Source of the DNA: Symbiodinium natans
Lineage: Eukaryota; Sar; Dinophyceae; Suessiales; Symbiodiniaceae
Assembly (NCBI GenBank): GCA_905221605.1
Contig: CAJNDS010002320.1
Location: forward strand, 1 to 64,000
Direction: 5' to 3'
Length of the DNA: 64,000 bases
The position numbers were made by a program, and so were the translations under genes. The notes under the pieces are model-generated. The model had not been told where the DNA came from. It saw only the letters and a list, made by a program, of their open reading frames with translations, and searched no databases. Positions 1-8,851 of the stretch are shown here, one piece after another; positions within the stretch are counted from its first letter, which is position 1, and each line of letters starts with the position of its first letter.

Positions 1-80
1 TTTTTTCACCTTGATCCTCTCATCACTGAAGACTCCTTGGCCTTCTTCACCACAAACCGTGGTCTTCGCTACGCGAAAAG

Positions 81-194
81 CTACTGACTCCTACTATCAG
101 GGATTTCCATACCCTTAATAGTAACCACCACATTGTCAGCACATTGGCTGTTCCAGCGCACCGGTCTCCAGAAAGAGAAAAACCATCCCTTCAT
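81..194 (-). CDS. Segment 6: C-terminal 37 residues and stop
   Basis: A short frame whose ATG overlaps the stop of segment 5 as ATGA, ending at a TAG at 81-83. It contains an aromatic patch (WFFSFWRPVRW). It is taken as the true C-terminus because no A-run lies near the stop. Positions 1-80 beyond it hold no feature I can support; one frame is open to the window edge. Confidence 0.4.
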   Translation of the reverse strand: MKGWFFSFWRPVRWNSQCADNVVVTIKGMEIPDSRSQ

Positions 195-3100
195 CCATAC
201 CATCCAATCACTTCTTTTTTCCGATTGTTGGCAATCTTGAGGTGAAGTTGCAGCAGAATATACTCCAGGTCCGAAATCGTAAGAATAGGATCCTGTATGC
301 CCCTTTGAATTGAGGATACCAATCCTTCTCTCTTTGCGTCCTCAATCGCCTGGCAAGATTGACCCAGCTCTTCATTCGCATTGGCAGACCCTGGTGCCTC
401 CGCATCGGATGGACGATCCTTTTCCTCAGGATCTTGCACCATTACCACCTCTTCTTTTTTGGGACTCTGACTTTTCTCCTTCTTCTTTGTCTTTCCACCG
501 ACATTTGACTTTGTGCGCGTCTTCGAGGATTTTCCACTGCAGAAGCCACCACATTGGATGTTGATCCACCCTTCTCAATGATCGTCGGCATCTTCTTCGG
601 CTTTGGAACCATGAGAGTGTAAGGATCTTCGATAGCTGCAGCTTTCCTCTTCTTTTTTACCTTTTTCTTCTCCTCCTCACCGGCAACCTCCGTCTCCGAA
701 GTCTCAACCACTTCTTTTTCGGCAGGAATATCTTTGCTGGACTCCCCTTCTAGGGACCTCTTTTTCCCTTTTTTGGGATCCTTTTCTTCTACCAAATTGG
801 CTCGCTCATACCATATCCTCAGGTCATTGACCCATTCTTCCACCTCCGCGAGCGAAACCTCATACGACTTCACTACTTCGAGAAGTTCCAGCACGGACAA
901 CATTTCAGTGGTCCACGAAACCCATACTTGATCCATTTGGTCAGCATCTCCAGTGAACTTCAGGAGTTTGAACAATGGGTCCGCCTCTGCTCGAGCCAAA
1001 TCTGGCTTGCCACCGGAGAGAAATGAAATCGCCTCCATCAACAGTTCCGTCATCTTGGTCTCTTCGTCATAAACCATAAAATCCTCCTCATCATCATCGA
1101 ACTGTTCAGGAGGGATCTCCTTTTCTCCACCATTTGCACCAGACTTTCTCCTTGGACCATCCCTTAGGGGCGTCCTTGGAGACCTTGGCCTCTGTTTTTC
1201 CAACGGAACACCATGCTCGAAGACACACCTGTCACCAAATCGACACTTCCCAGACCGAGCAAACTGGACGCACCTCACACCAGTTGCATCATGCGAGAAC
1301 CCACAATCCTTTCCAGCGAAACATTCTCTCCCTGCCACATAGTATTTGCACCAATATGAATGTAGCACCACATCATCTTCGGAATGGATGAATTTGCAGT
1401 CGTCACCAAATTTGCAGCGATCTTTCCCTTTGCCAAACCAATAGCAGAAACCCTTCTTCCTCTTCTCCAAGCGCTCTGCCTCATACCGGTCCATAGGGCG
1501 ATTGTGCTCTACATGAACATTGCCATGTACCTGGGGACTGCTCCCTTCACCCGACTTGCTATCAGTATTTGGTGCTTGGAGTACAGCTGGAAAACCTGGC
1601 CTTGGTCCTACCACCTTCATGATCGGTTTTCCGCCAACTCCTGAGCCATGCTGAGACGATCCAAAACATTGAACATCTTCATGAAGGCCTTCCTAGCGCC
1701 AATCTTCTGCACCCTTTTGATTGGACGTTTCATTGCTCCAACCTTGCATCCAGATGCATTCAAACGACGCAACCTTCTAAACCCAACTCTATGTCCCTTC
1801 TTCCAAAGAGCCATAAGAATTTTAGAGGCAGTAACATTCCCCACCTCTACCTTTTCCAATGATCCCTCACTTCCCGGAACAAACCCATCCATCTCTGAAG
1901 ACCTTTCCATCTTTTTTGACACCACTTCGTCAAGGTAGTCTTCTGAAATCCAGGGAAAGTTCCCCTTAGAGGAAGGATTGTCATCATTGTTTGGTCCTTC
2001 ACCAGGATATCCTTTGGTGCTGTCAAAGATCTTACCAGTAGTGCGGTCCTGCATAGAGAAATTCGAAGCCACGCGGGAGTACACTGACCACAAGAAAATC
2101 CTTGTGTCCGCCAGTCTGGATGACCCACTGGATTTCTCCTCTTCCGGAGAAACTTCCGGCGCTTTGCCCTTCCCTCCAGTGTCACCGCTTGTCTCACCTC
2201 CAGCATCTTCAATGGGAATAAGGGATTCATTGTTCCCTTGATCAAGCACCGCATCCTCTAGTCCAAGAACTTCCAGCATCGCTGTCGAAGGATCCACCTC
2301 TTCATCCGCATCGTCGTCCATCCTTCTCCAGAGAGCCTCCAATTGGTCCGCACAAGTCGCCGCTTGAAGAAACTCCATCAACCGAGCCCTCCCGCGCTGC
2401 CAGAGAAATTCTGAAACCATCACCGACCCTTGTGCTCCCAGACTCAGGAATGGGTGAACCATTTTGGCTACCCTCGCCATAAGTTCAATATGAACTTCCA
2501 TGCCTGGACTGCGGCTCCAATCATAGGCAATTGCCTCCATAGCAGTACCAAACTTGTCCGTATTCTTGAATTCCCCTTCCAGACCAGGAGACAACAAGGC
2601 ACCCATCACCGAAAGAGGGTAATTCCCCACCGCCGGCAAGCACGGGTTGTCATGGAACGAATGATGCAGGTCAGTATAATGTCCTTGATCTCTCCTTTGA
2701 AAAAGGAGTGTTCCAGTCCCTAGCTGGGCATTCATTTCATCCACTTGAACCATTTCAGCACATATCCTCTGTGCCAGGTGCGCCATTGCTGGCCAGACGG
2801 TACGATCGGTCAGACCGCGACGCATAACCCAATCAGTTGTTGGCGACTGGATCAGCGTTCCTGGATCATACACCATAACCATTGCACCGTCTCCCATTGA
2901 CTGATCAGCATCGTCCTCCAGTGCCAGGTTCTCATCCTGTTCGCTTGCACCCTCGGATGACATGCTAATAACCAAATTTCGATCCATCTTATTGGACCCT
3001 TTTTGGCAATCTCTTTGCCCCATTGGCAACTTGCCAACTGCAACCTTCCAATAAATTCGAGTCAGAAGGCCTTTCACCAGCAATTGCTGAAGGTCACTCC

Positions 3101-6100
3101 TCACCGGACCACCATCCAACATCTTCGCATCATTACCACGGAGATCATTGCTCCCGCCTTCTCCTTCTTTTTGGTCGGTCTCCTCGCCAGAAATCTGTAC
3201 TGCTCCTTCCGGCGCCGTCTCCTGTCCAGCCACTTCATGCCCAGGAAGAACTTGAGCGCTTTCAGAGACATTCACCTGTCCAGCAGCACCTTGCCCAGGT
3301 AAAACCTCATCCGTGGAGCCCACCGCCAGCGAACCAACCATAACTGAACCATCCCTTGTTCTTTTTTGAGACCGTTCAGCTCGACGAGAAGGTTGTGGTA
3401 GCGAAAAAACTTGAGAAGTCACTTCTTGGCGGGTCTCCCCCCGCGACGCTTTGTCGCGCCCTTCGCCAAGGTGAACCGATTTTTTCGGCCCAGCATTGGA
3501 GCCTGAAGAACCACTTTGTGGAACATTGCCACGACTCGCAGTTCTCCACGAATCCCTTTCTTGCAAAAAGAGTTCCTTCAGGCGTTGTACCGCATTGGTC
3601 TCCTCCTCGCTTGAATCGCTTGAGGAAGCGGCATACGAGACCAAAGCCTCCGCCTGGTCATCATCATCCACCACATCTGCCCACGCTCTGCTGAATGGAT
3701 ACGACAAACCACCACGAGGTTTCACCGGCTCCAGTGGCTTCGGTTTTTCCACCACTTCCGCCAGTTGCACTCGTCGTTGTGACCGAGATCGTGGCACCTG
3801 TCGCACCTGTTTTTTGTCCAGCAAGGGCCTTCCCCTTCTTACAGGGTTTGATCTTGACCGATACTTTTTCGTTGGTGGATTCACCGGCGGCATTCCAACT
3901 CCCACCAACCGCAGCTTCTGTACGCACAACGGAGACCTCTGCGCAAGCGTCCAACCATCACGGTACCTGACCTTATCAAAAAGCTCCCGATAGGAACCTC
4001 TCGGCATAGTTTTTGCACCGGAGTCTTCAGCTTCACGCACCTGAGTGAGGGTTCGCACCGCCGCTCTTCCAGTCCCTTTGTTCCCAGAAGATTGTTGTAC
4101 CCGTACAGATGCATCAGACGGAACTGCCTTTTCCGGTCCTCCCGGTCGATATCGGACCTCACCCACCAATTGCAGAATTTTGCATGCGGTCACTTTGTTG
4201 ATCCCTTTGTCAACCAAATCTTCCACAAAGATGAACTCTTGCAAGTCCGACACATTGGTCACACCAAGCGTAATCATCACCTCACTTACATGAGGGGTAT
4301 ACACCCACAGGTGTGCGTTGCGAGCCATCCAATTTTCAATCGGCTCCTCCGGATTGTGAAGCTGAGTACTAGTGGATGCAGCCACCGAATTCTTTTGCTC
4401 ATCAGCTTCTACTTCATCCAGAATACCTTTTTCACCATCTTTTTGTGACACATTGGTCATTTGCAGCGCTTTTGGTGCCGAGGATGAGGAAGATTCAGCT
4501 CCCCCACTCGCAGGTGGCTGAAAAGTGCTTCTATCCGTAAGCTCCCATCCTCTCTCTTTTTCAAACCGGACCTGATTGGCCACCTGTACCAAGTGTTTCA
4601 GGAGCGACAACCGCTCCTCTGACATCTCGTCATGGGAGTACTTGCAGAAATTTAACCCTTTCCGGCAACGTCCTCTGAGGTAATAATCGAAACAGCAATG
4701 GTGGAACCCTGCGTCCCTTAGTGACTTCCTGGAAGCATTGTCCCAAGCTTTGCCGGGCTCCCAAGTCCCTTCCAATGCTACATCATCGTTGTGAAGGTAC
4801 CTGCATGCAGTCCCATATTTACAACCACCTTGATTGTAATACAGACACAGCCGACCTTTTGGCTCACCTGACGTAGGCTCACCCTTTGATGCACCTTTGC
4901 CAAAATTGTACTTGGCCCGGAAGGCTAAATCCTCCCGCTCCTGCTGTGCCTCATCCACTGTACCTTCCTCTGTGGGAGGGTCACCGATGTTCCCGTCCTC
5001 ATCATCAGCTTCTTGGCTATTCTTTGGATCAGTTGACCCCCCTTCTGGCCAACCTTCACCGTACCGACGATGCTCATAGGGACACCCATCGCCATTGCGA
5101 CACCTTCCCTTATTGAAGAACCTGCACAGCTTGCTGTAACCAGGTGACAACACCGTCTTTGGTGTCATGTAAGCCTTTTTGTACTGGTCAGGATCCATGT
5201 AGGCTTCCATTGGCTTGTTCTCCCTTTTGCTCATGGATTGCACTGCACCATCAAGCTCCTGCAAAAATAGCTTGGTGTCCAACCAAAGCGCGTTCCAAAA
5301 CTCATCTTCCCCTTGATTCAGCACCGTTGCCACCGCTTCACCCACAACTGGTCGAGAAAATCTCCTTTTTCTGCATGCCAGTTCGAAAAGCGCGTTGTGG
5401 TACTGTTTTCGGGAAAAAGTGGTTAACTTCCCCAAGCCTGTGCTTTCTGTACCATCAGGCTTCCAACCATCATTTTGCAAGATGCCATACGCGCGCCGAG
5501 CTTCCGCATTGAGGAATGCCTGATCCGCAACACACTCCTGTAAATCTTCCATCGGCCGACCTAACAGCATCCCAGTAATTTTGCCAACATAGGCTTCCTC
5601 TTCCTTTCTTTTCGTTCTTCAGAAGACAACTCCTGTACCACAAGCTCTTCATCGGATTGCTCTTCCTCCTGTTTCCAGTCCCATTGACCGTTGGAATCTT
5701 GGTACCATTGACCAGCATACCATGAATCCGTCCACCACGTACTCCAGCCGCTGGGTTTCCACTTCCGCAGCGTCGAAGAAGAGTCCTCCACGTCCTCTTC
5801 CAAAACCAGAAAGGTGTCCAAGATTATGGTACCATCATCTTCCACTCGTTTCACTGTTCCATTGACAGTATCACCAAACTTGAACTGATATGCATTGTTC
5901 CCTTCTGCAGGAATCAATACATTCATATCCCCATGGTCCAAAAAGGCTCCATACCCATTGATGCAGCGCACCAGACCCATGATCTCATCTCCCTCTTGAT
6001 AGCAATGTGGCCCAGGTGACTCCAAGGCTCCCGCTCGGGGCACTTTCTTTACACGCTCTTCAGAAACCATCTCTGTATCATCGGCTCCTGGCGCATCCTT

Positions 6101-7992
6101 TGTCTTCACCTTTGGGTCACACTGCTCGTCCTGCTCCACGAGTCCCACAAGCTCATCTTTTTTGTGCTCCTGGATTTCAGGACCTCCCTTTTTCTCCGCC
6201 AACGGCTTTGCCTCATCTGCTGTAGTTCGCTCGGTGTCGACTTCCGGTGAACTTCCAGACGGCAACGCTTCTCCCTTCATGGGAGTGGACCCATCATTGG
6301 AGTCCTTTGTCTCACCTTCTGCAGCAGGCAAATCTTCTTCCACTGCAGGGCAATTGAGTCGATCATCCACGGCAGGCACGCTTTCTTCCACCGCAGGCTC
6401 CTTTGGTTCCATGGCCTCCAAAGGAGAATTTCCACCATCATTGACCACAGCTGCCTCATTGGCTCCGGTGTAGCCCTTGTCATTTCGTTCCTCGCTGCTA
6501 ACTTCAGGTTGCACCAGTGCGTCCACCTGTGAACCTCCATCATCAGCTGCTGCGGAGACCTGCGCCCCATTGTTGCAGTCGCCCGTGGAACGTACCACCA
6601 CATGCACCTCAACCCGTGCTTCCTTCGCACTCCAGGTAATATCTGGCGCATCAACCCGCGCATCATTGGCGCTCCAGGCCTCATTTTTCAGATCATCCGT
6701 GTCTCCAGCTATTCCAGAAGCTTCTTTTTCCCCTTGAATGGCAGAATTCTTGGCACCAAACGAAGAGACCTCCTCAGTCGTAACACACAACTTTTTCTCT
6801 CCATCCTCCGAATCTCCAGGACCACCTTCCTGAACAACAGGTACCACATCCACCACTCGCTCTTCTGCAGCCGACACAGTTCCGATCACCTCATTGGGCA
6901 TTTTCTCTTCTGGATCCACCAATTCCATCGCTGCCCCACCCTCAGAAAGTGCTTCTGTTTCTTCCCGATCCAGGTGTTGAGCTCCAGCGATGTTGGCTTG
7001 GTTCCCAGGAATCCCTTCCTCATCAGGAGAACCCGGGGTCGGGGCGTCACCATCAGCCCTAGGACCGCTATCCCTGATAGTAGAGGAAAAATCTTTTTCA
7101 CCTAAACTATTTACACTACCCTGGAATGCCCTCGTAGACTCAGTCTTCGGAGTAGAGGATGAAGAATCCAGTGCCGCCTCCATTTCCAGCTCATTGCCCA
7201 AAGGAGACCCAACCACCTCGTCACTCTTCACCTTTTCACCTACCACCGGCAATGTCCACTTGGTTTCGTGCGTATCCAGGCAGTAATAATATTGTCTCCC
7301 ATCTTCATGGAGGTGCAATTCCCACATTGTGCCATCACACGCTTGGATCAGATGCTCGTCTTTCCGAAAACCGTCCCTTTCAGAAACCTGTCGCATCTCG
7401 TCCTCTTCTTCTGACAGCTGTCGCAACCGTTCAGCCTCCATCTGTAGGATCTCCTCCTCCCCCATGGCGTATTCAGCAGCAGGTGCAGCTTCAAAGCCGT
7501 CCGCACCCTTCTGTTTGTGACCGCTTCCACCACCTTGGGAACTCGAAGATGGACCCTTTTGATCTTGTTCAACGGCCTCCTGGTCGCTTGTAGCACTTCT
7601 CCAATCAGATCGGTCTGAGACTCTTGGTCTACCATTCGACCCGAAGTCGAAGACGACGGCTGGTACCCGTGTTTGTGTAACACTCGTAAAACAGTCACCT
7701 CCATTTCACGATCTATGCCACCAGTCGCATCCCAGTTCCTTTTTTCACCAGGCTTTGGCGGTACAGAAACAGCACGTCCTTCAGCTTCAGCATTGCTAAC
7801 CATATCCCTATTGGGATTCATACCCGCATTGGGGCTTTCTGCAACCAAGGCCTCTTCCAGATGTACTTCAGCGTCGGGAATCACCTCTTCCAACACCGAT
7901 CTTTCACCCAGAGACTCAGCTGCACCATTTCCAGCTCCACCATCTTGTCCACCATCCGAGGCAAGTTGGAGCCATCGCTTCGGAGAAGGCAT
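81..7992 (-). CDS. Giant intronless WW/S1/six-CCCH protein gene broken by five one-base frameshifts
   Basis: Six overlapping minus-strand ORFs read as one protein of about 2,638 codons (7,912 nt plus five missing bases is exactly divisible by three). Every junction is repaired by one extra A in an A-run of the coding strand: plus-strand T-runs 7557-7560, 5609-5612, 1627-1630, 530-533 and 215-220. After each repair the protein continues with matching composition (for example NKIKKGPSSSS, AEKPIMKVVG, VEKSSKTRTK). Domain order: charged N-terminus, WW, acidic linker, S1, Trp-rich patch, three CCCH fingers, possible SAM-like helices, long disordered part, helical region, three CCCH fingers, Lys-rich tail, short C-terminus. 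Known roles of WW, S1 and CCCH suggest RNA binding or processing; the exact function is unknown. The start at 7992 is chosen because sequence upstream reads like 5' UTR. It may be a functional gene with consensus errors, a gene using frameshifting, or a young retropseudogene. No other in-frame stop was seen. Confidence 0.65.
191..448 (-). CDS. Segment 5: near C-terminal part
   Basis: A frame of about 85 codons; its first ATG is at 442. It begins acidic (EEVVMVQDPEEKD when read through from segment 4) and then becomes helical. The end (KKEVIGWYG) is probably out of frame: one extra A in the A6 run at 215-220 gives NRKKRSDWMVWMKG and joins segment 6. No domain recognised. Confidence 0.5.
   Translation of the reverse strand: MVMVQDPEEKDRPSDAEAPGSANANEELGQSCQAIEDAKREGLVSSIQRGIQDPILTISDLEYILLQLHLKIANNRKKEVIGWYG
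442..1620 (-). CDS. Segment 4: second cluster of three CCCH zinc fingers
   Basis: An ORF of 392 codons. Fingers: C59-C69-C75-H79, C91-C100-C106-H110 and C117-C126-C132-H136. A helical stretch (about residues 190-275) and a Lys-rich nuclear-localisation-like region follow. The last about 30 residues (Arg-rich, ending KKKRW) are probably out of frame: an extra A in the run at 530-533 gives a Lys-rich continuation straight into segment 5. The start overlaps the stop of segment 3 as ATGA; the stop overlaps the ATG of segment 5 as TAATG. Confidence 0.65.
   Translation of the reverse strand: MKVVGPRPGFPAVLQAPNTDSKSGEGSSPQVHGNVHVEHNRPMDRYEAERLEKRKKGFCYWFGKGKDRCKFGDDCKFIHSEDDVVLHSYWCKYYVAGRECFAGKDCGFSHDATGVRCVQFARSGKCRFGDRCVFEHGVPLEKQRPRSPRTPLRDGPRRKSGANGGEKEIPPEQFDDDEEDFMVYDEETKMTELLMEAISFLSGGKPDLARAEADPLFKLLKFTGDADQMDQVWVSWTTEMLSVLELLEVVKSYEVSLAEVEEWVNDLRIWYERANLVEEKDPKKGKKRSLEGESSKDIPAEKEVVETSETEVAGEEEKKKVKKKRKAAAIEDPYTLMVPKPKKMPTIIEKGGSTSNVVASAVENPRRRAQSQMSVERQRRRRKVRVPKKKRW
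1617..5570 (-). CDS. Segment 3: three CCCH zinc fingers and possible SAM-like domain
   Basis: An ORF of 1,317 codons and the largest piece. Three CCCH fingers are visible: C149-C157-C163-H167, C242-C250-C256-H260 and C293-C302-C309-H313, close to the C-x7-8-C-x5-C-x3-H consensus (the third has x6). Residues about 420-475 have SAM-like spacing (LGVTNVSDLQEF, DLVDKGI, then TACKILQLV); this is an inference. Basic Arg/Ser-rich and acidic disordered regions follow, then a helical region near residues 950-1120. The ATG at 5570 overlaps the stop of segment 2 by 10 nt. The end meets segment 4 as ATGA, but an extra A at 1627-1630 joins the frames more smoothly. Confidence 0.7.
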   Translation of the reverse strand: MLLGRPMEDLQECVADQAFLNAEARRAYGILQNDGWKPDGTESTGLGKLTTFSRKQYHNALFELACRKRRFSRPVVGEAVATVLNQGEDEFWNALWLDTKLFLQELDGAVQSMSKRENKPMEAYMDPDQYKKAYMTPKTVLSPGYSKLCRFFNKGRCRNGDGCPYEHRRYGEGWPEGGSTDPKNSQEADDEDGNIGDPPTEEGTVDEAQQEREDLAFRAKYNFGKGASKGEPTSGEPKGRLCLYYNQGGCKYGTACRYLHNDDVALEGTWEPGKAWDNASRKSLRDAGFHHCCFDYYLRGRCRKGLNFCKYSHDEMSEERLSLLKHLVQVANQVRFEKERGWELTDRSTFQPPASGGAESSSSSAPKALQMTNVSQKDGEKGILDEVEADEQKNSVAASTSTQLHNPEEPIENWMARNAHLWVYTPHVSEVMITLGVTNVSDLQEFIFVEDLVDKGINKVTACKILQLVGEVRYRPGGPEKAVPSDASVRVQQSSGNKGTGRAAVRTLTQVREAEDSGAKTMPRGSYRELFDKVRYRDGWTLAQRSPLCVQKLRLVGVGMPPVNPPTKKYRSRSNPVRRGRPLLDKKQVRQVPRSRSQRRVQLAEVVEKPKPLEPVKPRGGLSYPFSRAWADVVDDDDQAEALVSYAASSSDSSEEETNAVQRLKELFLQERDSWRTASRGNVPQSGSSGSNAGPKKSVHLGEGRDKASRGETRQEVTSQVFSLPQPSRRAERSQKRTRDGSVMVGSLAVGSTDEVLPGQGAAGQVNVSESAQVLPGHEVAGQETAPEGAVQISGEETDQKEGEGGSNDLRGNDAKMLDGGPVRSDLQQLLVKGLLTRIYWKVAVGKLPMGQRDCQKGSNKMDRNLVISMSSEGASEQDENLALEDDADQSMGDGAMVMVYDPGTLIQSPTTDWVMRRGLTDRTVWPAMAHLAQRICAEMVQVDEMNAQLGTGTLLFQRRDQGHYTDLHHSFHDNPCLPAVGNYPLSVMGALLSPGLEGEFKNTDKFGTAMEAIAYDWSRSPGMEVHIELMARVAKMVHPFLSLGAQGSVMVSEFLWQRGRARLMEFLQAATCADQLEALWRRMDDDADEEVDPSTAMLEVLGLEDAVLDQGNNESLIPIEDAGGETSGDTGGKGKAPEVSPEEEKSSGSSRLADTRIFLWSVYSRVASNFSMQDRTTGKIFDSTKGYPGEGPNNDDNPSSKGNFPWISEDYLDEVVSKKMERSSEMDGFVPGSEGSLEKVEVGNVTASKILMALWKKGHRVGFRRLRRLNASGCKVGAMKRPIKRVQKIGARKAFMKMFNVLDRLSMAQELAENRS
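5561..7465 (-). CDS. Segment 2: WW and S1 domain part
   Basis: An ORF of 634 codons. Residues 46-73 form a WW domain: W48, an aromatic YYY patch, W70 and P73, with the usual spacing of 22 residues between the tryptophans; WW domains bind proline-rich partners. Residues about 488-550 look like an S1 RNA-binding fold (GLVRCINGYGAFLDHG, then FKFGDTVNGTVKRV). Between them lies a long acidic Glu/Ala/Asp-rich linker. After S1 comes a Trp/Tyr-rich stretch at about residues 570-597. The last residues (from KERKRKP onward) are probably out of frame; one extra A at 5609-5612 instead gives KRKEEEAYVGKITG and joins segment 3. The ATG at 7465 is likely internal, because the frame is open and plausible upstream of it. 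Confidence 0.65.
   Translation of the reverse strand: MGEEEILQMEAERLRQLSEEEDEMRQVSERDGFRKDEHLIQACDGTMWELHLHEDGRQYYYCLDTHETKWTLPVVGEKVKSDEVVGSPLGNELEMEAALDSSSSTPKTESTRAFQGSVNSLGEKDFSSTIRDSGPRADGDAPTPGSPDEEGIPGNQANIAGAQHLDREETEALSEGGAAMELVDPEEKMPNEVIGTVSAAEERVVDVVPVVQEGGPGDSEDGEKKLCVTTEEVSSFGAKNSAIQGEKEASGIAGDTDDLKNEAWSANDARVDAPDITWSAKEARVEVHVVVRSTGDCNNGAQVSAAADDGGSQVDALVQPEVSSEERNDKGYTGANEAAVVNDGGNSPLEAMEPKEPAVEESVPAVDDRLNCPAVEEDLPAAEGETKDSNDGSTPMKGEALPSGSSPEVDTERTTADEAKPLAEKKGGPEIQEHKKDELVGLVEQDEQCDPKVKTKDAPGADDTEMVSEERVKKVPRAGALESPGPHCYQEGDEIMGLVRCINGYGAFLDHGDMNVLIPAEGNNAYQFKFGDTVNGTVKRVEDDGTIILDTFLVLEEDVEDSSSTLRKWKPSGWSTWWTDSWYAGQWYQDSNGQWDWKQEEEQSDEELVVQELSSEERKERKRKPMLAKLLGCC
7348..7992 (-). 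CDS. Segment 1: N-terminal part of the giant CCCH protein
   Basis: The ORF is open from 8346, but the first 118 residues look like translated 5' UTR, so the Met at 7992 (MPSPKRW) is preferred. The segment is hydrophilic and acidic and has no recognised domain. The last about 70 codons after 7557 are probably out of frame: one extra A in the AAAA run at 7557-7560 leads into a Ser/Gly-rich stretch that runs without a stop into the WW-containing segment. It overlaps the next ORF by 118 nt. A Met at 8259, directly after the spliced-leader-like motif, is an alternative start. Confidence 0.5.
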   Translation of the reverse strand: MPSPKRWLQLASDGGQDGGAGNGAAESLGERSVLEEVIPDAEVHLEEALVAESPNAGMNPNRDMVSNAEAEGRAVSVPPKPGEKRNWDATGGIDREMEVTVLRVLHKHGYQPSSSTSGRMVDQESQTDLIGEVLQATRRPLNKIKRVHLRVPKVVEAVTNRRVRTALKLHLLLNTPWGRRRSYRWRLNGCDSCQKKRTRCDRFLKGTVFGKTSI

Positions 7993-8259
7993 TGCTTCTT
8001 GATCCCAAAACCTTGAAAGAACACTTAACCGCAGGGAACCTAATGTGGGCTCATAACCTACGGGGGGACAACCAAGGAAGGAAATCAACTCCCCTAATCG
8101 CCCTGAACTTATATTTCCCAGATCGAACCAAGAAACAACCAAGAACACGGATAAGAGCAACCCAGGGGGGAAGGAAAGGGGGAAGGAATCCACACCCTTA
8201 CCAAACCCTAAGAACCCAGGCACTACTTTTTGAACTTGTGGCTTTCTGTTCAAGCCCAT

Positions 8260-8270
8260 CTTGAGCCAAA
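8260..8270 (-). other. Possible relic of the dinoflagellate spliced leader
   Basis: The minus strand reads TTTGGCTCAAG followed at once by ATG. These 11 nt equal the 3' end of the 22-nt dinoflagellate spliced leader (…CATTTTGGCTCAAG). Bases further upstream match only poorly. It lies 268 bp before the preferred start of the intronless giant gene, where a leader would sit if a trans-spliced mRNA had been copied back into the genome. A chance match cannot be excluded. Confidence 0.4.
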
Positions 8271-8345
8271 TACGATTACCGGGTTCATTAACCCTTCCAA
8301 CTTCCAACACTAACTCCTTTCTACAATACCAATTGCAGCTCCGCA

Positions 8346-8700
8346 TAGGGTTTAGGGTTTAGGCAAAGCCTGAAAACCCTACAAAACAACTCCTCAAAGA
8401 GCTCCACATCGGCTACGTCGAGGTTGCCAACCTTCTCTGTCTCGAGCACCTTCCAAAATCTTCCGGTGGTGGCTTTAGGCTTTAGGCTTTAGGGTTTAGG
8501 GTTTAGGGTTTAGGGTTTAGGTTTAGGGTTTAGGGATTAGGGTTTAGGGTTTAGGGTTTAGGGTTTAGGGTTTAGGGTTTAGGGGTTGCGTGTTTAGGGG
8601 GTTTGGGTTTAGGGGGTTTGCGGTTTAGGGTTTGGGGTTTAGGGCTTCCGGTTTTTGGCTTTCGGGGCTTCAGGATTTGCAGTTAAGGGTTGGGGGCTTC
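8346..8700. repeat. Telomere-like TTTAGGG array with degenerate edges
   Basis: TTTAGGG heptamers on the plus strand, most regular at 8477-8590, flanked by decayed forms (TTTGGGG, CTTCGGG). The array abuts the 5' side of the giant gene. Confidence 0.95.
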
Positions 8701-8749
8701 GGGCTACGTTTGTCTTGGCGTTGTTAACTTGAGGCCCTAACACCCTACC

Positions 8750-8851
8750 ATAGGGGCCTTAATAATTAGAATAGGGTTTGGGGGTTGTTCTAGTATACTT
8801 ATACAGGGACCATAACAGGATGCCATTAGAAAATATTCCGACCGCTGTATT
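8750..8851. mobile_element. MITE-like element, family D, copy 1
   Basis: Begins ATAGGGGCCTTAATAATTAG, then a G-rich stretch and AGTATACTTATA, and ends near ATTCCGACCGCTGTAT. Related copies lie at 16,719-16,806, 43,149-43,243, 49,777-49,913 and, reversed, about 36,972-37,060. Confidence 0.55.

Noticed and set aside
2456-2468. CCATTTTGGCT on the plus strand, part of the dinoflagellate spliced leader
   Set aside because: It lies antisense inside the giant coding frame and lacks the CAAG end; chance match.
7340-7570. Canonical slippery heptamer for -1 frameshifting at the first ORF junction
   Set aside because: No X-XXY-YYZ heptamer in the right phase; only the AAAA run at 7557-7560 explains the shift.
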